IMG/VR virus record: IMGVR_UViG_3300036398_002458
Coordinates: 1-63,768 of that record
Strand: one strand, 5' to 3'
From: a virus
Length of the DNA stretch: 63,768 nt
Shown: one piece after another, positions 1 to 8,897 of the stretch
Layout of the letters: the number at the start of each line of letters is the position of its first letter
How positions within the stretch are numbered: position 1 is the first letter of the stretch
Translations under genes and position numbers: made by a program
The notes under the pieces: model-generated
Seen by the model: only the letters and a program-made list of their open reading frames with translations
What the model was told of the DNA's origin: nothing
The model's database searches: none

Positions 1-1
1 T

Positions 2-160
2 TCGTTTGTGCCCTACGCACAATTGACAGAGAATGAGGTTCTGGGCTGGTGCTGGGCAAACGGCGTAGACAAGGCCGCAACCGAAGCCGCCGTTGAGCAA
101 CAAATCCAGAACCAGATCAACCCGCCCGTGGTGACGCCCGCACTTCCCTGGAGCAACTGA
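2..160 (+). CDS. 3' end of a small late protein (partial; full-length version at 63055-63390)
   Basis: The window opens inside this gene. The visible 52 residues begin SFVPYAQLTENEV and are identical to the C-terminal half of the 111-residue protein at the other end until the last few residues. There the tail is PVVTPALPWSN instead of PIVQPPLPWAAPVTA. It follows the tail-fibre genes across the circle junction, so it is probably a fibre-associated or late accessory protein. The function is unknown. Confidence 0.7.
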   Translation, partial: SFVPYAQLTENEVLGWCWANGVDKAATEAAVEQQIQNQINPPVVTPALPWSN

Positions 161-162
161 AC

Positions 163-339
163 ATGACGCAACCCACCAACGATACCCCCATCACGCTGAC
201 CCTTGGCTTGGTCAACGGCATCCTGCAATATCTGGGTACCCGGCCTTACGCTGAAGTGTTCCCTTTAATTCAAGCCATTCAGGAGCAGGCCACGCCGCAG
301 GTGCCGGTGCCTGAAGTTAAAGACGAGCCGGTGCAGTGA
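163..339 (+). CDS. 58-residue late protein, variant A
   Basis: A short protein whose core LTLGLVNGILQYLGTRP is shared with the 57-residue protein at 63412-63585, while both ends differ. It starts two bases after the preceding stop, and its own stop overlaps the next start (TGATG). No membrane segment or cysteine motif is visible. Its place just before the lysis genes suggests a late accessory role, but the function is unknown. Confidence 0.65.
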   Translation: MTQPTNDTPITLTLGLVNGILQYLGTRPYAEVFPLIQAIQEQATPQVPVPEVKDEPVQ

Positions 340-536
340 TGGAAGAGTCGGTCGAAGTGCGCGTAGCGGTGCATGAGGCCGTCTGCGCCCAGAGGTACGA
401 GGCGATTGAAAAGCGCCTTGAAGATGGCAGCAAGCGGATGCGAAACATCGAAGTCTGGCTGTACATCACTCTGGGCGCTGTTCTGCTTGGCCCTGGCGCA
501 ATGGCAGAGGTGGTCAAGAAGTTCTTCGGGCTGTAG
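339..536 (+). CDS. Small membrane protein, XhlA/holin-accessory-like
   Basis: 65 residues. The N-terminal half is a charged amphipathic helix (residues 1-38) and is followed by one hydrophobic span (about 40-56, WLYITLGAVLLGPGA). This resembles the layout of XhlA-type hemolysin/holin-accessory proteins: a coiled-coil head and a C-terminal transmembrane anchor. I chose the ATG at 339, which overlaps the upstream stop, over a GTG one codon earlier. It lies four genes ahead of the lysozyme, so a role in lysis is plausible but inferred. A partial near-identical copy closes the window at 63585. Confidence 0.6.
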   Translation: MEESVEVRVAVHEAVCAQRYEAIEKRLEDGSKRMRNIEVWLYITLGAVLLGPGAMAEVVKKFFGL

Positions 537-1031
537 ATGGAACCGATTACCGGCATTCTCGCGGCAGTATCAGCGGCGAATGCCGCCTTCGGAGCAGTTA
601 AGAAACTCGTCGCTACGGGCCGCGAGATTCAAGATGTTGCCGGTCAGATCGGCAAGTGGTACGGGGCGTTTGGGGACTTCAACCGCCTCGCCACCGAGAA
701 GGCCAACAAGAAGCCCTCGGTCTTCAAGCGGCTGCTGCACGACGACAGCATTGAGAATGAAGCCTTGCAGATCACGATGCACAAGCAGGCGCTGATCAAA
801 CAGGAGTATGAACTGAAGATTCTGATCATCGCTCACTACGGTGAGAACGTGTACAACGAGATGATCATGGAGCGCATCCGGCTGAAGAAGGAGCGCGAGA
901 AGAAGGAGCGTGAGCACCGCCTACGGCAACAGGAGTTCATGCTCAACGCCAAGTACGGCGCAGCAATTGCCTTCGTAGCCGTCGCCCTGATTGGGGTGGG
1001 TTACTACTTACTCGACAAGGTACAGCAATGA
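537..1031 (+). CDS. Coiled-coil protein with C-terminal membrane anchor
   Basis: 164 residues. A glycine/alanine-rich N-terminus (MEPITGILAAVSAANAAFG) is followed by a long charged region ending in KKEREKKEREHRLRQQ (about 117-133) and one C-terminal transmembrane span (GAAIAFVAVALIGVGYYLL, about 140-158). It starts immediately after the upstream stop and overlaps the next gene by 4 bp. Membrane topology and position in the lysis cluster suggest a holin- or spanin-like accessory protein, but no family is recognised. Confidence 0.6.
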   Translation: MEPITGILAAVSAANAAFGAVKKLVATGREIQDVAGQIGKWYGAFGDFNRLATEKANKKPSVFKRLLHDDSIENEALQITMHKQALIKQEYELKILIIAHYGENVYNEMIMERIRLKKEREKKEREHRLRQQEFMLNAKYGAAIAFVAVALIGVGYYLLDKVQQ

Positions 1032-1504
1032 GTTTCAGGAAGCCGCCGGAAGGCGCAAGCCGTTCAGAGAGGGAGGCCCATGTCAAGGCTCTTGCTGCGG
1101 TTTCTATTAGCCTGCTTGCTCTACTCCTTGCTGTTACAAATTACTTTGCCGGAAGGAACTCCTCTGCAGTTCTCAATGGAACCATAGAGTCCAACAACCT
1201 GTGGGCGTGGTATCAGGCCAAGAACGTCCGGGCGACCATCTACGAGGTCACCAACAACGAGCAGAAGGCCACCAAGCAGCGCGCCGACATGGACGAGATC
1301 ATGGAGAAGGCCCGTGCTGCTGAAGCCAAGCGCGATGCTGCCAAGGCCAAGTCTTCCTACTATTCCTACTCGGGCATGGCGCTGCAACTGGCCATCGTCC
1401 TGTCCTCTGCCGCCATCCTGGCCGTCACCCTGAGCCTGTTCTACGCCTCACTTGGCGTGGGGGCGGTTGGGGTGCTTCTGTTCTTCTTTGCTCTAGGAGC
1501 CTGA
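1028..1504 (+). CDS. DUF4337-like membrane protein
   Basis: 158 residues with one N-terminal hydrophobic span (about 22-40) and two C-terminal spans (about 117-140 and 142-157). Between them is a soluble stretch containing NNLWAWYQAKNVR. That NNLWA-YQAK pattern with flanking membrane helices is typical of DUF4337 proteins, recalled from family knowledge rather than searched. It lies in the lysis cluster, translationally coupled to the gene upstream. It may help disrupt or remodel the inner membrane. Confidence 0.6.
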   Translation: MSFRKPPEGASRSEREAHVKALAAVSISLLALLLAVTNYFAGRNSSAVLNGTIESNNLWAWYQAKNVRATIYEVTNNEQKATKQRADMDEIMEKARAAEAKRDAAKAKSSYYSYSGMALQLAIVLSSAAILAVTLSLFYASLGVGAVGVLLFFFALGA

Positions 1505-1505
1505 G

Positions 1506-2009
1506 ATGCTGTCGCTTCTTTCCACCCTCGGGGGCTTGCTGCTCTCGGGCCTGCCCAAATTGCTCGAATACTTTCAGAACAAGGCAGATCAAGCCCATGA
1601 ACTGAAGTTGGCTCAGGTTCAGACCGAGCGGGAGTTGCAACTGGCCGCAGCAGGTTTTGCCGCCCAGGCCCGGATGGAGGAGATTCGCACTGAGCAGGTG
1701 GCGATGGAGACTGACGCTCGGATGACCGAGGCGGCTCTGGCGCACGACCAGAAGATCATGGACAAGGCTTCCCGGTGGGTGGTGAACTACACCGGCACCG
1801 TCCGTCCCACGGTTACTTACATCTTCGTCTTCGAGTTGGTGGCCATCAACGCCTTCATGGCGTGGTATCTGTGGAACCACCCGACGCTCATTCAAAGCAT
1901 GGATGACATCATTCTGTACTCTGACCTGATCTTCTCTGCCGACGAGATGGCGATCCTCGGGGGGATCATCGGCTACTGGTTCGGGTCGCGCCAGTGGAGT
2001 AAGAAGTGA
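1506..2009 (+). CDS. Holin, 3-TM gene-transfer-agent type
   Basis: 167 residues. A hydrophobic N-terminal segment (about 2-18) is followed by a charged helical region and two C-terminal spans. It ends GGIIGYWFGSRQWSKK; the G-YWFGSR signature is characteristic of the GTA_holin_3TM family. Holins of this type oligomerise in the inner membrane and release the endolysin. The gene overlaps the lysozyme gene by 4 bp (ATGA), as expected for a holin/endolysin pair. Confidence 0.75.
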   Translation: MLSLLSTLGGLLLSGLPKLLEYFQNKADQAHELKLAQVQTERELQLAAAGFAAQARMEEIRTEQVAMETDARMTEAALAHDQKIMDKASRWVVNYTGTVRPTVTYIFVFELVAINAFMAWYLWNHPTLIQSMDDIILYSDLIFSADEMAILGGIIGYWFGSRQWSKK

Positions 2010-2509
2010 AACTGAGCAAGGTGGGCGAGGCTCTCATGCACAAGTATGAGGGCTTTAGAAGTAAACCCTACCTTTGCCCTGCCCACATCTGGACGATTGG
2101 CTACGGCCACGTCCTGTACCAAGAGCAGATTAGGCTCCCGGTCATCCGCAAGGAAGGCTACACCGGGATGCTCCGCAATGAGTTCCCCCTGAAGCCGGAG
2201 GACAGCCGTGTCTGGACTAAGACGGAGATCGACGAACTATTCCGTGATGATGTCGGGACTTTTGAACGTGGTGTTCTTCGACTTGTTCCCGGCGTATCTG
2301 GCCGTCAAGGCTCTTTTGACGCTCTGGTCAGTTTTTCCTTTAATGCAGGGCTAGGCAATCTTCAGCGCAGTCAGATCAGGATGCGGGCCAACCGGGATGA
2401 CTGGAGCGGGGCGGCAGACGCCTTCCGCCAGTGGACTATGGGTGGTGGCAAAGTCCTGCCCGGTCTGGTTAAACGCAGGGAAGCCGAGATTGCCCTTTTC
2501 CTGTCTTGA
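2006..2509 (+). CDS. Endolysin, GH24 lysozyme
   Basis: 167 residues, normal length for a phage lysozyme of glycoside hydrolase family 24, which cleaves the glycan strands of peptidoglycan. The catalytic spacing is visible: Glu15 (KYEGFRSKPY), Cys24 in place of the T4 Asp20, and Thr30 just before GYGH. This is the E-8aa-C-5aa-T pattern. No signal peptide or SAR anchor is evident, so export should depend on the holin encoded just upstream. The start overlaps the holin stop. Confidence 0.9.
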   Translation: MKLSKVGEALMHKYEGFRSKPYLCPAHIWTIGYGHVLYQEQIRLPVIRKEGYTGMLRNEFPLKPEDSRVWTKTEIDELFRDDVGTFERGVLRLVPGVSGRQGSFDALVSFSFNAGLGNLQRSQIRMRANRDDWSGAADAFRQWTMGGGKVLPGLVKRREAEIALFLS

Positions 2510-2524
2510 CGGGAGAATACCGCT

Positions 2525-4405
2525 ATGCCGCTGAAGAAACTCACACTGCGCCCAGGGGTGAACAAAGAGAACACCCGCTACACGTCGGAGAACGGTTGGT
2601 ATGAGTGCGACAAGGTGCGCTTCCGTCAGGGCACTCCAGAGAAGATTGGTGGGTGGACCCGCATCTCTGCCAGTACGTTCCTTGGTGTCTGCCGTTCCCT
2701 GTGGAACTGGGTCACGCTTGCGAACCTGAACCTGATTGCGCTGGGCACCAATCTCAAGTTTTACATCGCCCGTGGGGGCGTTTACTACGACATCACCCCC
2801 ATCCGTGCGACGGTCACGATCAACAACAACCCCTTTGCGCTGACTGCCTCGACCACGGTCACGGTCACGGACACAGCACATGGCTGCGTCACGGGGGACT
2901 TTGTGACCTTCAGCGGCGCCGTTGATATTGGTGGCGTGGGCACCAACGTGACTGCTGCCGTCCTGAACCAAGAGTTTCAGGTCACCGTACTTACGGTTGA
3001 TACCTACACCATTACCATCTCGGTCACTCCCAACGCAACCGCCATCGCCGGTTCCCCCGGAGGCGGAGCGGCAGTAGTTGCTGCCTATCAATTAAACACC
3101 GGATCGGCCACGGCAATTCCTCTTACGGGGTGGGGAGCCGGTGCGTGGAGCGCGGGCACTTGGGGTTTTGGTGGAACCTCCAACACAGCAATCCAGTTAT
3201 GGAGCCAGAAGAACTGGGGCGAGGACTTGGTGTTTGGACCTCGCGGTGGCGGCATGTACTACTGGGACGCCACGACCGGTGTAAACACCCGTGGGGTCGA
3301 TCTCTCTACCTTGTCCGGGGCCAACGGTGTACCGACCAAGCAAAACTTGGTCTTCGTGTCCGACATCAATCGTTTTGTGTTTGCCCTCGGATGCAACGAG
3401 ATTGGATCATCTGTGCTCGACCCCATGCTGATTCGGTGGTCGGATCAGGAGAGTGCAGTTGACTGGACCCCGGCAGCGACCAATCAGGCAGGCAGTCTCC
3501 GTCTTTCTGATGGCAGCGAGATCATTGCAGCCATCCAGGCCCGTCAGGAAATCGTAGTCTTCACGGACTCTGCTGTTTACTCCTTGCAGTATCTCGGCGC
3601 ACCAGAGGTTTGGGGTGCTCAGACCCTGGGCAGCAACATCTCGATCCTCAGTCCGAATGCCTTGGCCATCGGTTCCGGTGTGATCTACTGGATGGGGGTG
3701 GACAAGTTCTACGCCTACGACGGTCGTATTCAGACTTTGCCAAGTGACCTGCGTCGTCATGTGTTTGGAGACTTCAATCAGTCTCAGGCGGCTCAGGTCT
3801 TTGCCGGAACGAACGAAGGTTTCAATGAGGTCTGGTGGTTCTACTGCTCGGCCAACTCTATGGAAATCGACAGGTACGTTGTCTTCAACTACCTTGAGAA
3901 GATTTGGTACTACGGCACGATGGCCAGGACGGCATGGCTTGACTCCGGCTTGCAAGACTACCCAATCGCCGCGACGTACCTGGGCAACATCGTAGAGCAC
4001 GAGAACGGCGTCGATGACAACGCCACCGGGACGCCCGCTGCAATCAATGCCTACATTGAATCTGCCGAGTTCGACATTGAAGACGGCCAGAACTTTGGCT
4101 TCATCTGGCGCATGTTGCCGGACGTGACGTTTGTAGGCTCGACGGCCAACAATCCGCAATTAACCATGTCGCTCATTCCCATGAAGGGGGCAGGTTCCGG
4201 GTTTAACAACCCTCAGTCTTTGGGCGGATCAAGCAGTGCAGCGGTCACGCGCACGGCCACAGTGCCGATTGAGCAGTTCACCAACATCGTTTACATCCGG
4301 GTTCGTGGGCGTCAGTTGATTATGAAGGCTGAGTCGAATGCTCTCGGCGTGACGTGGCAGTTGGGTTCCCCCCGTATCGACGTTCGGATGGATGGTCGCA
4401 GATGA
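2525..4405 (+). CDS. Virion protein, possibly a P22 gp10-like tail hub
   Basis: 626 residues, starting about 15 bp after the lysozyme gene. The N-terminus (RPGVNKENTRYTSENGWYE, then VRFRQGTPEKIGGW) is of a kind seen in many environmental podoviruses. The body is beta-rich with many aromatic residues, suggesting a propeller. A packaged-DNA-stabilisation or tail-hub protein like P22 gp10 fits the presence of P22-like portal and adaptor genes, but this is inference; gp10 itself is shorter. It overlaps the next gene by 4 bp. Confidence 0.6.
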   Translation: MPLKKLTLRPGVNKENTRYTSENGWYECDKVRFRQGTPEKIGGWTRISASTFLGVCRSLWNWVTLANLNLIALGTNLKFYIARGGVYYDITPIRATVTINNNPFALTASTTVTVTDTAHGCVTGDFVTFSGAVDIGGVGTNVTAAVLNQEFQVTVLTVDTYTITISVTPNATAIAGSPGGGAAVVAAYQLNTGSATAIPLTGWGAGAWSAGTWGFGGTSNTAIQLWSQKNWGEDLVFGPRGGGMYYWDATTGVNTRGVDLSTLSGANGVPTKQNLVFVSDINRFVFALGCNEIGSSVLDPMLIRWSDQESAVDWTPAATNQAGSLRLSDGSEIIAAIQARQEIVVFTDSAVYSLQYLGAPEVWGAQTLGSNISILSPNALAIGSGVIYWMGVDKFYAYDGRIQTLPSDLRRHVFGDFNQSQAAQVFAGTNEGFNEVWWFYCSANSMEIDRYVVFNYLEKIWYYGTMARTAWLDSGLQDYPIAATYLGNIVEHENGVDDNATGTPAAINAYIESAEFDIEDGQNFGFIWRMLPDVTFVGSTANNPQLTMSLIPMKGAGSGFNNPQSLGGSSSAAVTRTATVPIEQFTNIVYIRVRGRQLIMKAESNALGVTWQLGSPRIDVRMDGRR

Positions 4406-5775
4406 CACTGCTTGTCGAAAATGTCACCGTACCTGCGCCGCCCAATCTTCCCCTGGCACCAGGGGATTACGACTCTCGGTATCAGGAGCAGTTCAACAAC
4501 GTCCTGCGTCTGTACTTCAACCGTTTGGACGCAATACTGAGGGGCATCGTGGCAACCACATCACCCATCCCAATCTCCATCGGCGGCACCAACACGGATG
4601 CCTTCGGGCGCCTGCGCGTCAGTCAGCCCTACACGCTCTTCGACAGCCAGAACCGATACGCCGCAGACAACCAATTTGATGTAGCCACGACCGGCACGGG
4701 TTCAACCACATACCTGCCCAACGAAGCGGCAGTGAAGATGGAAGTGACCGCAGGTGGTGTGGGCACCGTCGTTCGGCAGACCTATCGCTCATTCCCCTAT
4801 CAGCCGGGTAAGGGGTTGTTGGTGCTTGCCACCTTTGTGATGGACAGCAACCAGAGCCTGAACCTCACGCAGCGGGTGGGCTACTTCAACGACAGCAACG
4901 GAGTGTTCTTTCAGCGCGTGGACGGCGTTTCCTCATTTGTTCTCCGGTCTTCGGTCACGGGGACGCCCTCCGATGCCCGCACAGTAAATCAATCGGACTG
5001 GAACGGCGATAAGTTGGATGGCACGGGGGACTCTGGCTACACACTCGACCCGTCCAAGGCTCAGATTTTGTGGATGGACTTTGAGTGGCTCGGCGTCGGA
5101 TCAGTCCGGTGCGGCTTCATCATCAATGGCCAGTACATCGTCTGCCACACATTCAACAACGCCAACAACATCACCAACGTCTACATGACCACGGCTATCC
5201 TGCCGGTGCGGTATGAGATTAGAACCGCGACTTCTGCGGTGGCGGCTTCGATGAAGTCTATCTGCTCATCCGTAATCTCTGAAGGCGGATATGAGGCAAC
5301 CTCCATCGAGCATGTGGCAAGACGGATAAACGCGACTTCCGGTTCAACCATCACGACTTCGTTCTACCCCATGGTGTCCATACGGTTGGCGTCAACGGCG
5401 CTTGGGGCGGTTGTCGTTCCTTCTTCTCTTAACTTCCTGCCCACAACGGCGGACAACTACGAACTTGCGCTGATTAAAAATCCAACGCTGACCGGACCGT
5501 CGTGGTCTGCCGTGTCTTCGGATGTAAACGTCGAATCTGATATTTCGGCCACCGCCATGACGGGCGGCATCATTGCGTCAAGTTCTTTCACCACGGGCAA
5601 GTCCGGCCCCACGCCGCTTGCTTCTGTGAATTCCTACAACTGGGATTTGCAACTTGGCGCATCTTTGGCGGGCGTGAGCGACATCTACACCTTGGCTGCT
5701 AGAGTGGTGACAACAGGCGGCGCGGGTTCCGGCGGCGGCATCGGGTCGCTTTCCTTCTACGACCTGACGCAATAA
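4402..5775 (+). CDS. Virion structural protein
   Basis: 457 residues. The ATG at 4402 overlaps the upstream stop (ATGA) and is preferred over an in-frame ATG 48 bp earlier, which lies inside the upstream gene. The protein is serine/threonine-rich and beta-rich, with no transmembrane segment and few charges. The segment [16 protein letters not shown] recurs in structural proteins of environmental phages. Its position between the tail hub and the internal proteins suggests a tail or fibre component. The exact role is unknown. Confidence 0.65.
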   Translation: MTLLVENVTVPAPPNLPLAPGDYDSRYQEQFNNVLRLYFNRLDAILRGIVATTSPIPISIGGTNTDAFGRLRVSQPYTLFDSQNRYAADNQFDVATTGTGSTTYLPNEAAVKMEVTAGGVGTVVRQTYRSFPYQPGKGLLVLATFVMDSNQSLNLTQRVGYFNDSNGVFFQRVDGVSSFVLRSSVTGTPSDARTVNQSDWNGDKLDGTGDSGYTLDPSKAQILWMDFEWLGVGSVRCGFIINGQYIVCHTFNNANNITNVYMTTAILPVRYEIRTATSAVAASMKSICSSVISEGGYEATSIEHVARRINATSGSTITTSFYPMVSIRLASTALGAVVVPSSLNFLPTTADNYELALIKNPTLTGPSWSAVSSDVNVESDISATAMTGGIIASSSFTTGKSGPTPLASVNSYNWDLQLGASLAGVSDIYTLAARVVTTGGAGSGGGIGSLSFYDLTQ

Positions 5776-5779
5776 GATC

Positions 5780-8700
5780 ATGGCGCGACTGTCCACAGAA
5801 GAAGAGTTTGAAACATTCCCGGAAGATGGGGGCGACGTCGCGCCCGCGCCCGCGCCTGCGCCTGCCCCTCCTTTTGATCTCAAGGCGTACATGTACGCGC
5901 TTGACCCCAACGATCATGCGCTTGCTACAAAGCGAGGCCTTGAATATGCAAAACAGCAGGGGTGGTCTCCCGAACGCACCGTAGCGGAGTGGAATAAAGC
6001 CCTTGGCACGTCCTTTACGCTCGCCGACTACTACCGCGTCACCGGTACGCAGCCTACCCCCACACCCACGGCTACACCCACGGCCACGCCCACGGCTACG
6101 CCTACGCCTACGCCCATGGCCACGCCTACGCCCACGGCCACGGTTGTTACTACACCTGAGCCCACGGCTACGGTTGCGCCTACGCCTGAACCTACGCCCA
6201 CGGCAGTAGTTACGCCCACGGCTACGGTTGCGCCTACGCCTGAACCTACGCCCACGGCAGTAGTTACGCCCACGGCTACGCCCACGGCTACGACTACACC
6301 GACGCCCGCTCCCACGCCTGCGCCCGCTACACAGGGCCCCCCGCTGCCCGCATGGGCGCGGAACATGCCAACTACGTACAGCGAAGAAGGTCGTAAGTTG
6401 CCGGACGGAACTTACGTTGGCGACGCTTACGGCTACTTCTTTACCGACTTTCGCGCCGCGTACAACGATACAAGTCCAAGTTACCCGGACGATCTGCGCC
6501 GATTTTTTGCTGCGCAGAAAGTGCAGTCCACGCTTGATACCTACGGGGTCACTGATCCTGAGCAACTGAAGAACTTCAAGATAGCCACGACCCCCAGTGG
6601 CGTCATTGCGATATTCAACCCGGACGGCTCCATCCGGTCCCAACGCTACGACGCACTGCTGGATACACGTGGTGCGGGCTTTGGCGACTTCCTCAAGAGC
6701 GCGGCGTCGATCGCCGTCATGGCGTTCCCGGGCATCGGTACCGCAATCGGCAGCGCACTTACCTCTGCTGCGGGCGTAACGGTAAGCGCCGCCACAAACG
6801 CTTTTATCGGCAGCGTCGTCATGAACACGGCGCTCAGCGGCGGAAATATCAAGGCTGCGGTAACGCAAGCGGTCGCATCAGTTGCCAGTTCGGCAGCGGC
6901 CAACGCCGTTGGAAATGCGGCGGCGGGTTTGTTTGACGGCGAGTTAGGTACTCGGTTCGTTGAGTCTGTCACACGAGATGTGACCCGCGCTGCCATTCTG
7001 GGGCAAGACCTAACGTCAGCGGCTACTGCATCCGTACTGGGCAATGCAACCGAGTTGGCGCTAAGCAAGATTCCCGGCTTTTCGTCTTTGCCGCCCACGG
7101 CTCAGTTGGCAGTGCGGCAGTCGGTGTACACAACGCTTCAGGGTGGCGACATGTCCAACCTGGGGGCATCCATCACCAATGCGGTGACCAATGGAGCGAT
7201 TGCATTTGGCATTTCGCAGATACCGGGCTTCGATCAACTGACCCGGTTCCAACAGCGCGTTGCTACCTCTTTGCTGACTACCGCCATCAAGGGTGGAGAT
7301 CTTTCGGCAGCGGCTATCAATCTGGCCATCAATCAGGTCGGACGTACGCTCTCGTCTGCTTCTTCTAAGACATTCCGTGATGTTGGCAAGAGCGCGGGGT
7401 TCTACGAGTTTGCGGACGGGTCGTACCTAGACGGCGACAAGTATTACGACAAAGGCGGCAATCTTGTCTCTACGGGGCAGACCCGGGAGTCTATAGGTAA
7501 GCCCTTGGCGGGAGAGGCCGAAACCGCCGTCACAACTCCTACCCCCACCGCCACCGAGCAGGTGACGGTCACCACGGCGACGCCGCTCCCCACGGAAGTC
7601 GTTGCACCCACTGCCACGCCTATTCCTACGCCGGTAATTACTCCCGTAGTTACGCCTACGCCTACGCCTACGCCTACGCCTACTCCTACGCCCACTGCCA
7701 CCGAGCAGGTGACGGTCACGGCTACGCCCACGCCAGAGCCCACGGATATTGTGGTTACTCCCACACCGTCTCCGGTTGTCACGCCAGTGATCACGCCGGT
7801 AGTTACTCCCGTAGTTACGCCTACGCCCACCGCTACGGAACAAGTGACGGTCACGGCTACGCCCACGCCAGAGCCTACGGATATTGTGGTTACTCCGGTT
7901 GTTACTCCGGTCGTGACACCCGTGATCACGCCGGTTGTCACCCCCGTAGTTACGCCCACTGCCACCGAGCAGGTGACGGTCACGGCTACGCCTACACCGG
8001 AGCCTACGGATACTGAGGTTATCCCCACACCGTCTCCGGTCGTCACGCCCGTGATCACGCCGGTCGTCACCCCCGTAGTTACGCCCACTGCCACCGAGCA
8101 GGTGACGGTCACGGCTACGCCCACGTCGGAGCCTACGGATACTGAGGTTACTACCACACCGTCTCCGGTTGTCACGCCCGTGATCACGCCGGTCGTCACC
8201 CCGACGCCTACCCCCACGGCTACTCAGACCGTGACGGTTACGACAACGGTTTTGCCAACCGATACGGTTACGCCTACTCCGGTCACGACGCCAACGCAAA
8301 CCGTGACGGTCACGACGCCAACGCCCACGGGAACGCCAACTCAGACCGTTACTGTGACGGCTACAACGCTGCCGACGGACACGCCGACGCCTACCCCGAC
8401 CCCGACCCCGACAGTGGAGCCTACGGTAGAGCCTACGGTGGAACCTACGGTGACGCCTACGGTAGTAACGAACACCCCAACTCAAACCGTAACAGTCACG
8501 GCAACAAAACTGCCGACGGATACGCCTACCCCGACACCCACGCCTACTCCTACTCCTACTCCTACTCCTACTCCTACCCCGACGCCGACGCCGACACCCA
8601 CGCCCACGCCCACGCCCACGCCCACGCCTACCTTCGTAGTACGTCCCAGGACGCCAACGCCAAACTTAACAGTACCTGAGGGCGCAGGGGCGCAAATGAC

Positions 8701-8890
8701 AACCATATCGCCGGTCTATGGGGGCAAATACACCGCAGTCGATCCCTACCGCACTCTGGACGAAATCTTGCAGGGCGGTAAAGGTGACCTTTTTTCTCTC
8801 CTACAAACTAGAATGGCCGAAGGCGGCCACGTAACCAATCAACCCAAGCGGCCCGGTACGTTGGAAGACCTGCTGCGCCTGCTGAAATGA
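5780..8890 (+). CDS. Giant Pro/Thr-repeat virion protein with an alanine-rich core
   Basis: 1036 residues. In order: a short acidic head; a first Pro/Thr tract (about 92-178); a folded region (about 185-300); a hydrophobic Ala/Gly-rich helical core (about 310-520) that looks membrane-active ([20 protein letters not shown]); then a second tract of about 380 residues dominated by TP repeats. The tail contains MAEGGHV. The gene sits among probable ejection proteins. I infer an internal or tail-associated protein with a long extended spacer. Base composition in the repeats is biased to ACG/CCN codons, so long valine/glycine frames on the other strand are artefacts. Confidence 0.6.
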   Translation: MARLSTEEEFETFPEDGGDVAPAPAPAPAPPFDLKAYMYALDPNDHALATKRGLEYAKQQGWSPERTVAEWNKALGTSFTLADYYRVTGTQPTPTPTATPTATPTATPTPTPMATPTPTATVVTTPEPTATVAPTPEPTPTAVVTPTATVAPTPEPTPTAVVTPTATPTATTTPTPAPTPAPATQGPPLPAWARNMPTTYSEEGRKLPDGTYVGDAYGYFFTDFRAAYNDTSPSYPDDLRRFFAAQKVQSTLDTYGVTDPEQLKNFKIATTPSGVIAIFNPDGSIRSQRYDALLDTRGAGFGDFLKSAASIAVMAFPGIGTAIGSALTSAAGVTVSAATNAFIGSVVMNTALSGGNIKAAVTQAVASVASSAAANAVGNAAAGLFDGELGTRFVESVTRDVTRAAILGQDLTSAATASVLGNATELALSKIPGFSSLPPTAQLAVRQSVYTTLQGGDMSNLGASITNAVTNGAIAFGISQIPGFDQLTRFQQRVATSLLTTAIKGGDLSAAAINLAINQVGRTLSSASSKTFRDVGKSAGFYEFADGSYLDGDKYYDKGGNLVSTGQTRESIGKPLAGEAETAVTTPTPTATEQVTVTTATPLPTEVVAPTATPIPTPVITPVVTPTPTPTPTPTPTPTATEQVTVTATPTPEPTDIVVTPTPSPVVTPVITPVVTPVVTPTPTATEQVTVTATPTPEPTDIVVTPVVTPVVTPVITPVVTPVVTPTATEQVTVTATPTPEPTDTEVIPTPSPVVTPVITPVVTPVVTPTATEQVTVTATPTSEPTDTEVTTTPSPVVTPVITPVVTPTPTPTATQTVTVTTTVLPTDTVTPTPVTTPTQTVTVTTPTPTGTPTQTVTVTATTLPTDTPTPTPTPTPTVEPTVEPTVEPTVTPTVVTNTPTQTVTVTATKLPTDTPTPTPTPTPTPTPTPTPTPTPTPTPTPTPTPTPTPTFVVRPRTPTPNLTVPEGAGAQMTTISPVYGGKYTAVDPYRTLDEILQGGKGDLFSLLQTRMAEGGHVTNQPKRPGTLEDLLRLLK
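6055..6315 (+). repeat. Pro/Thr-coding microsatellite tract 1
   Basis: Degenerate ACGCCTACGCCC-type hexamer repeats coding for TP/TA units. They include a duplicated block coding [18 protein letters not shown] (about 6166-6215 and 6223-6272). They are in frame within the 5780-8890 gene and are likely prone to length change by slippage. Confidence 0.85.
7546..8215 (+). repeat. Tandem 42-48-codon repeats coding a Thr/Pro/Val spacer
   Basis: Five in-frame units begin with TEQVTVT (near 7552, 7698, 7833, 7962 and 8089), roughly 127-146 bp apart. Most contain PTPEPTD followed by runs of [11 protein letters not shown]. The first unit is the most diverged. Units differ mainly by loss or gain of TPVV steps, pointing to expansion by recombination within the gene. 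Confidence 0.8.
8521..8637 (+). repeat. Pure (Thr-Pro)n microsatellite
   Basis: About 19 consecutive TP dipeptides coded by ACN-CCN hexamers, close to the 3' end of the 5780-8890 gene. This is the most homogeneous repeat tract in the window and a likely hotspot for length variation or assembly error. Confidence 0.85.
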
Positions 8891-8897
8891 GGTCAAT

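Larger units (their letters stand above)
1..522. repeat. Left copy of a divergent terminal redundancy
   Basis: Bases 1-522 correspond to 63219-63768. Positions 1-127 are identical to 63219-63345. The middle part (128-329) has diverged and differs in length by 28 bp. From 330 onward the two copies match again, apart from one A/G difference at 410 (63656). I infer a circular or circularly permuted genome in which two strain variants of this locus were assembled. A true partial duplication is the alternative. Confidence 0.85.

Noticed and set aside
6031-8706. Long leftward frames rich in Val/Gly (for example 7444-8217 and 8482-8706)
   Set aside because: They are the complement of the Thr/Pro repeats, have no ribosome sites and show only dipeptide composition.
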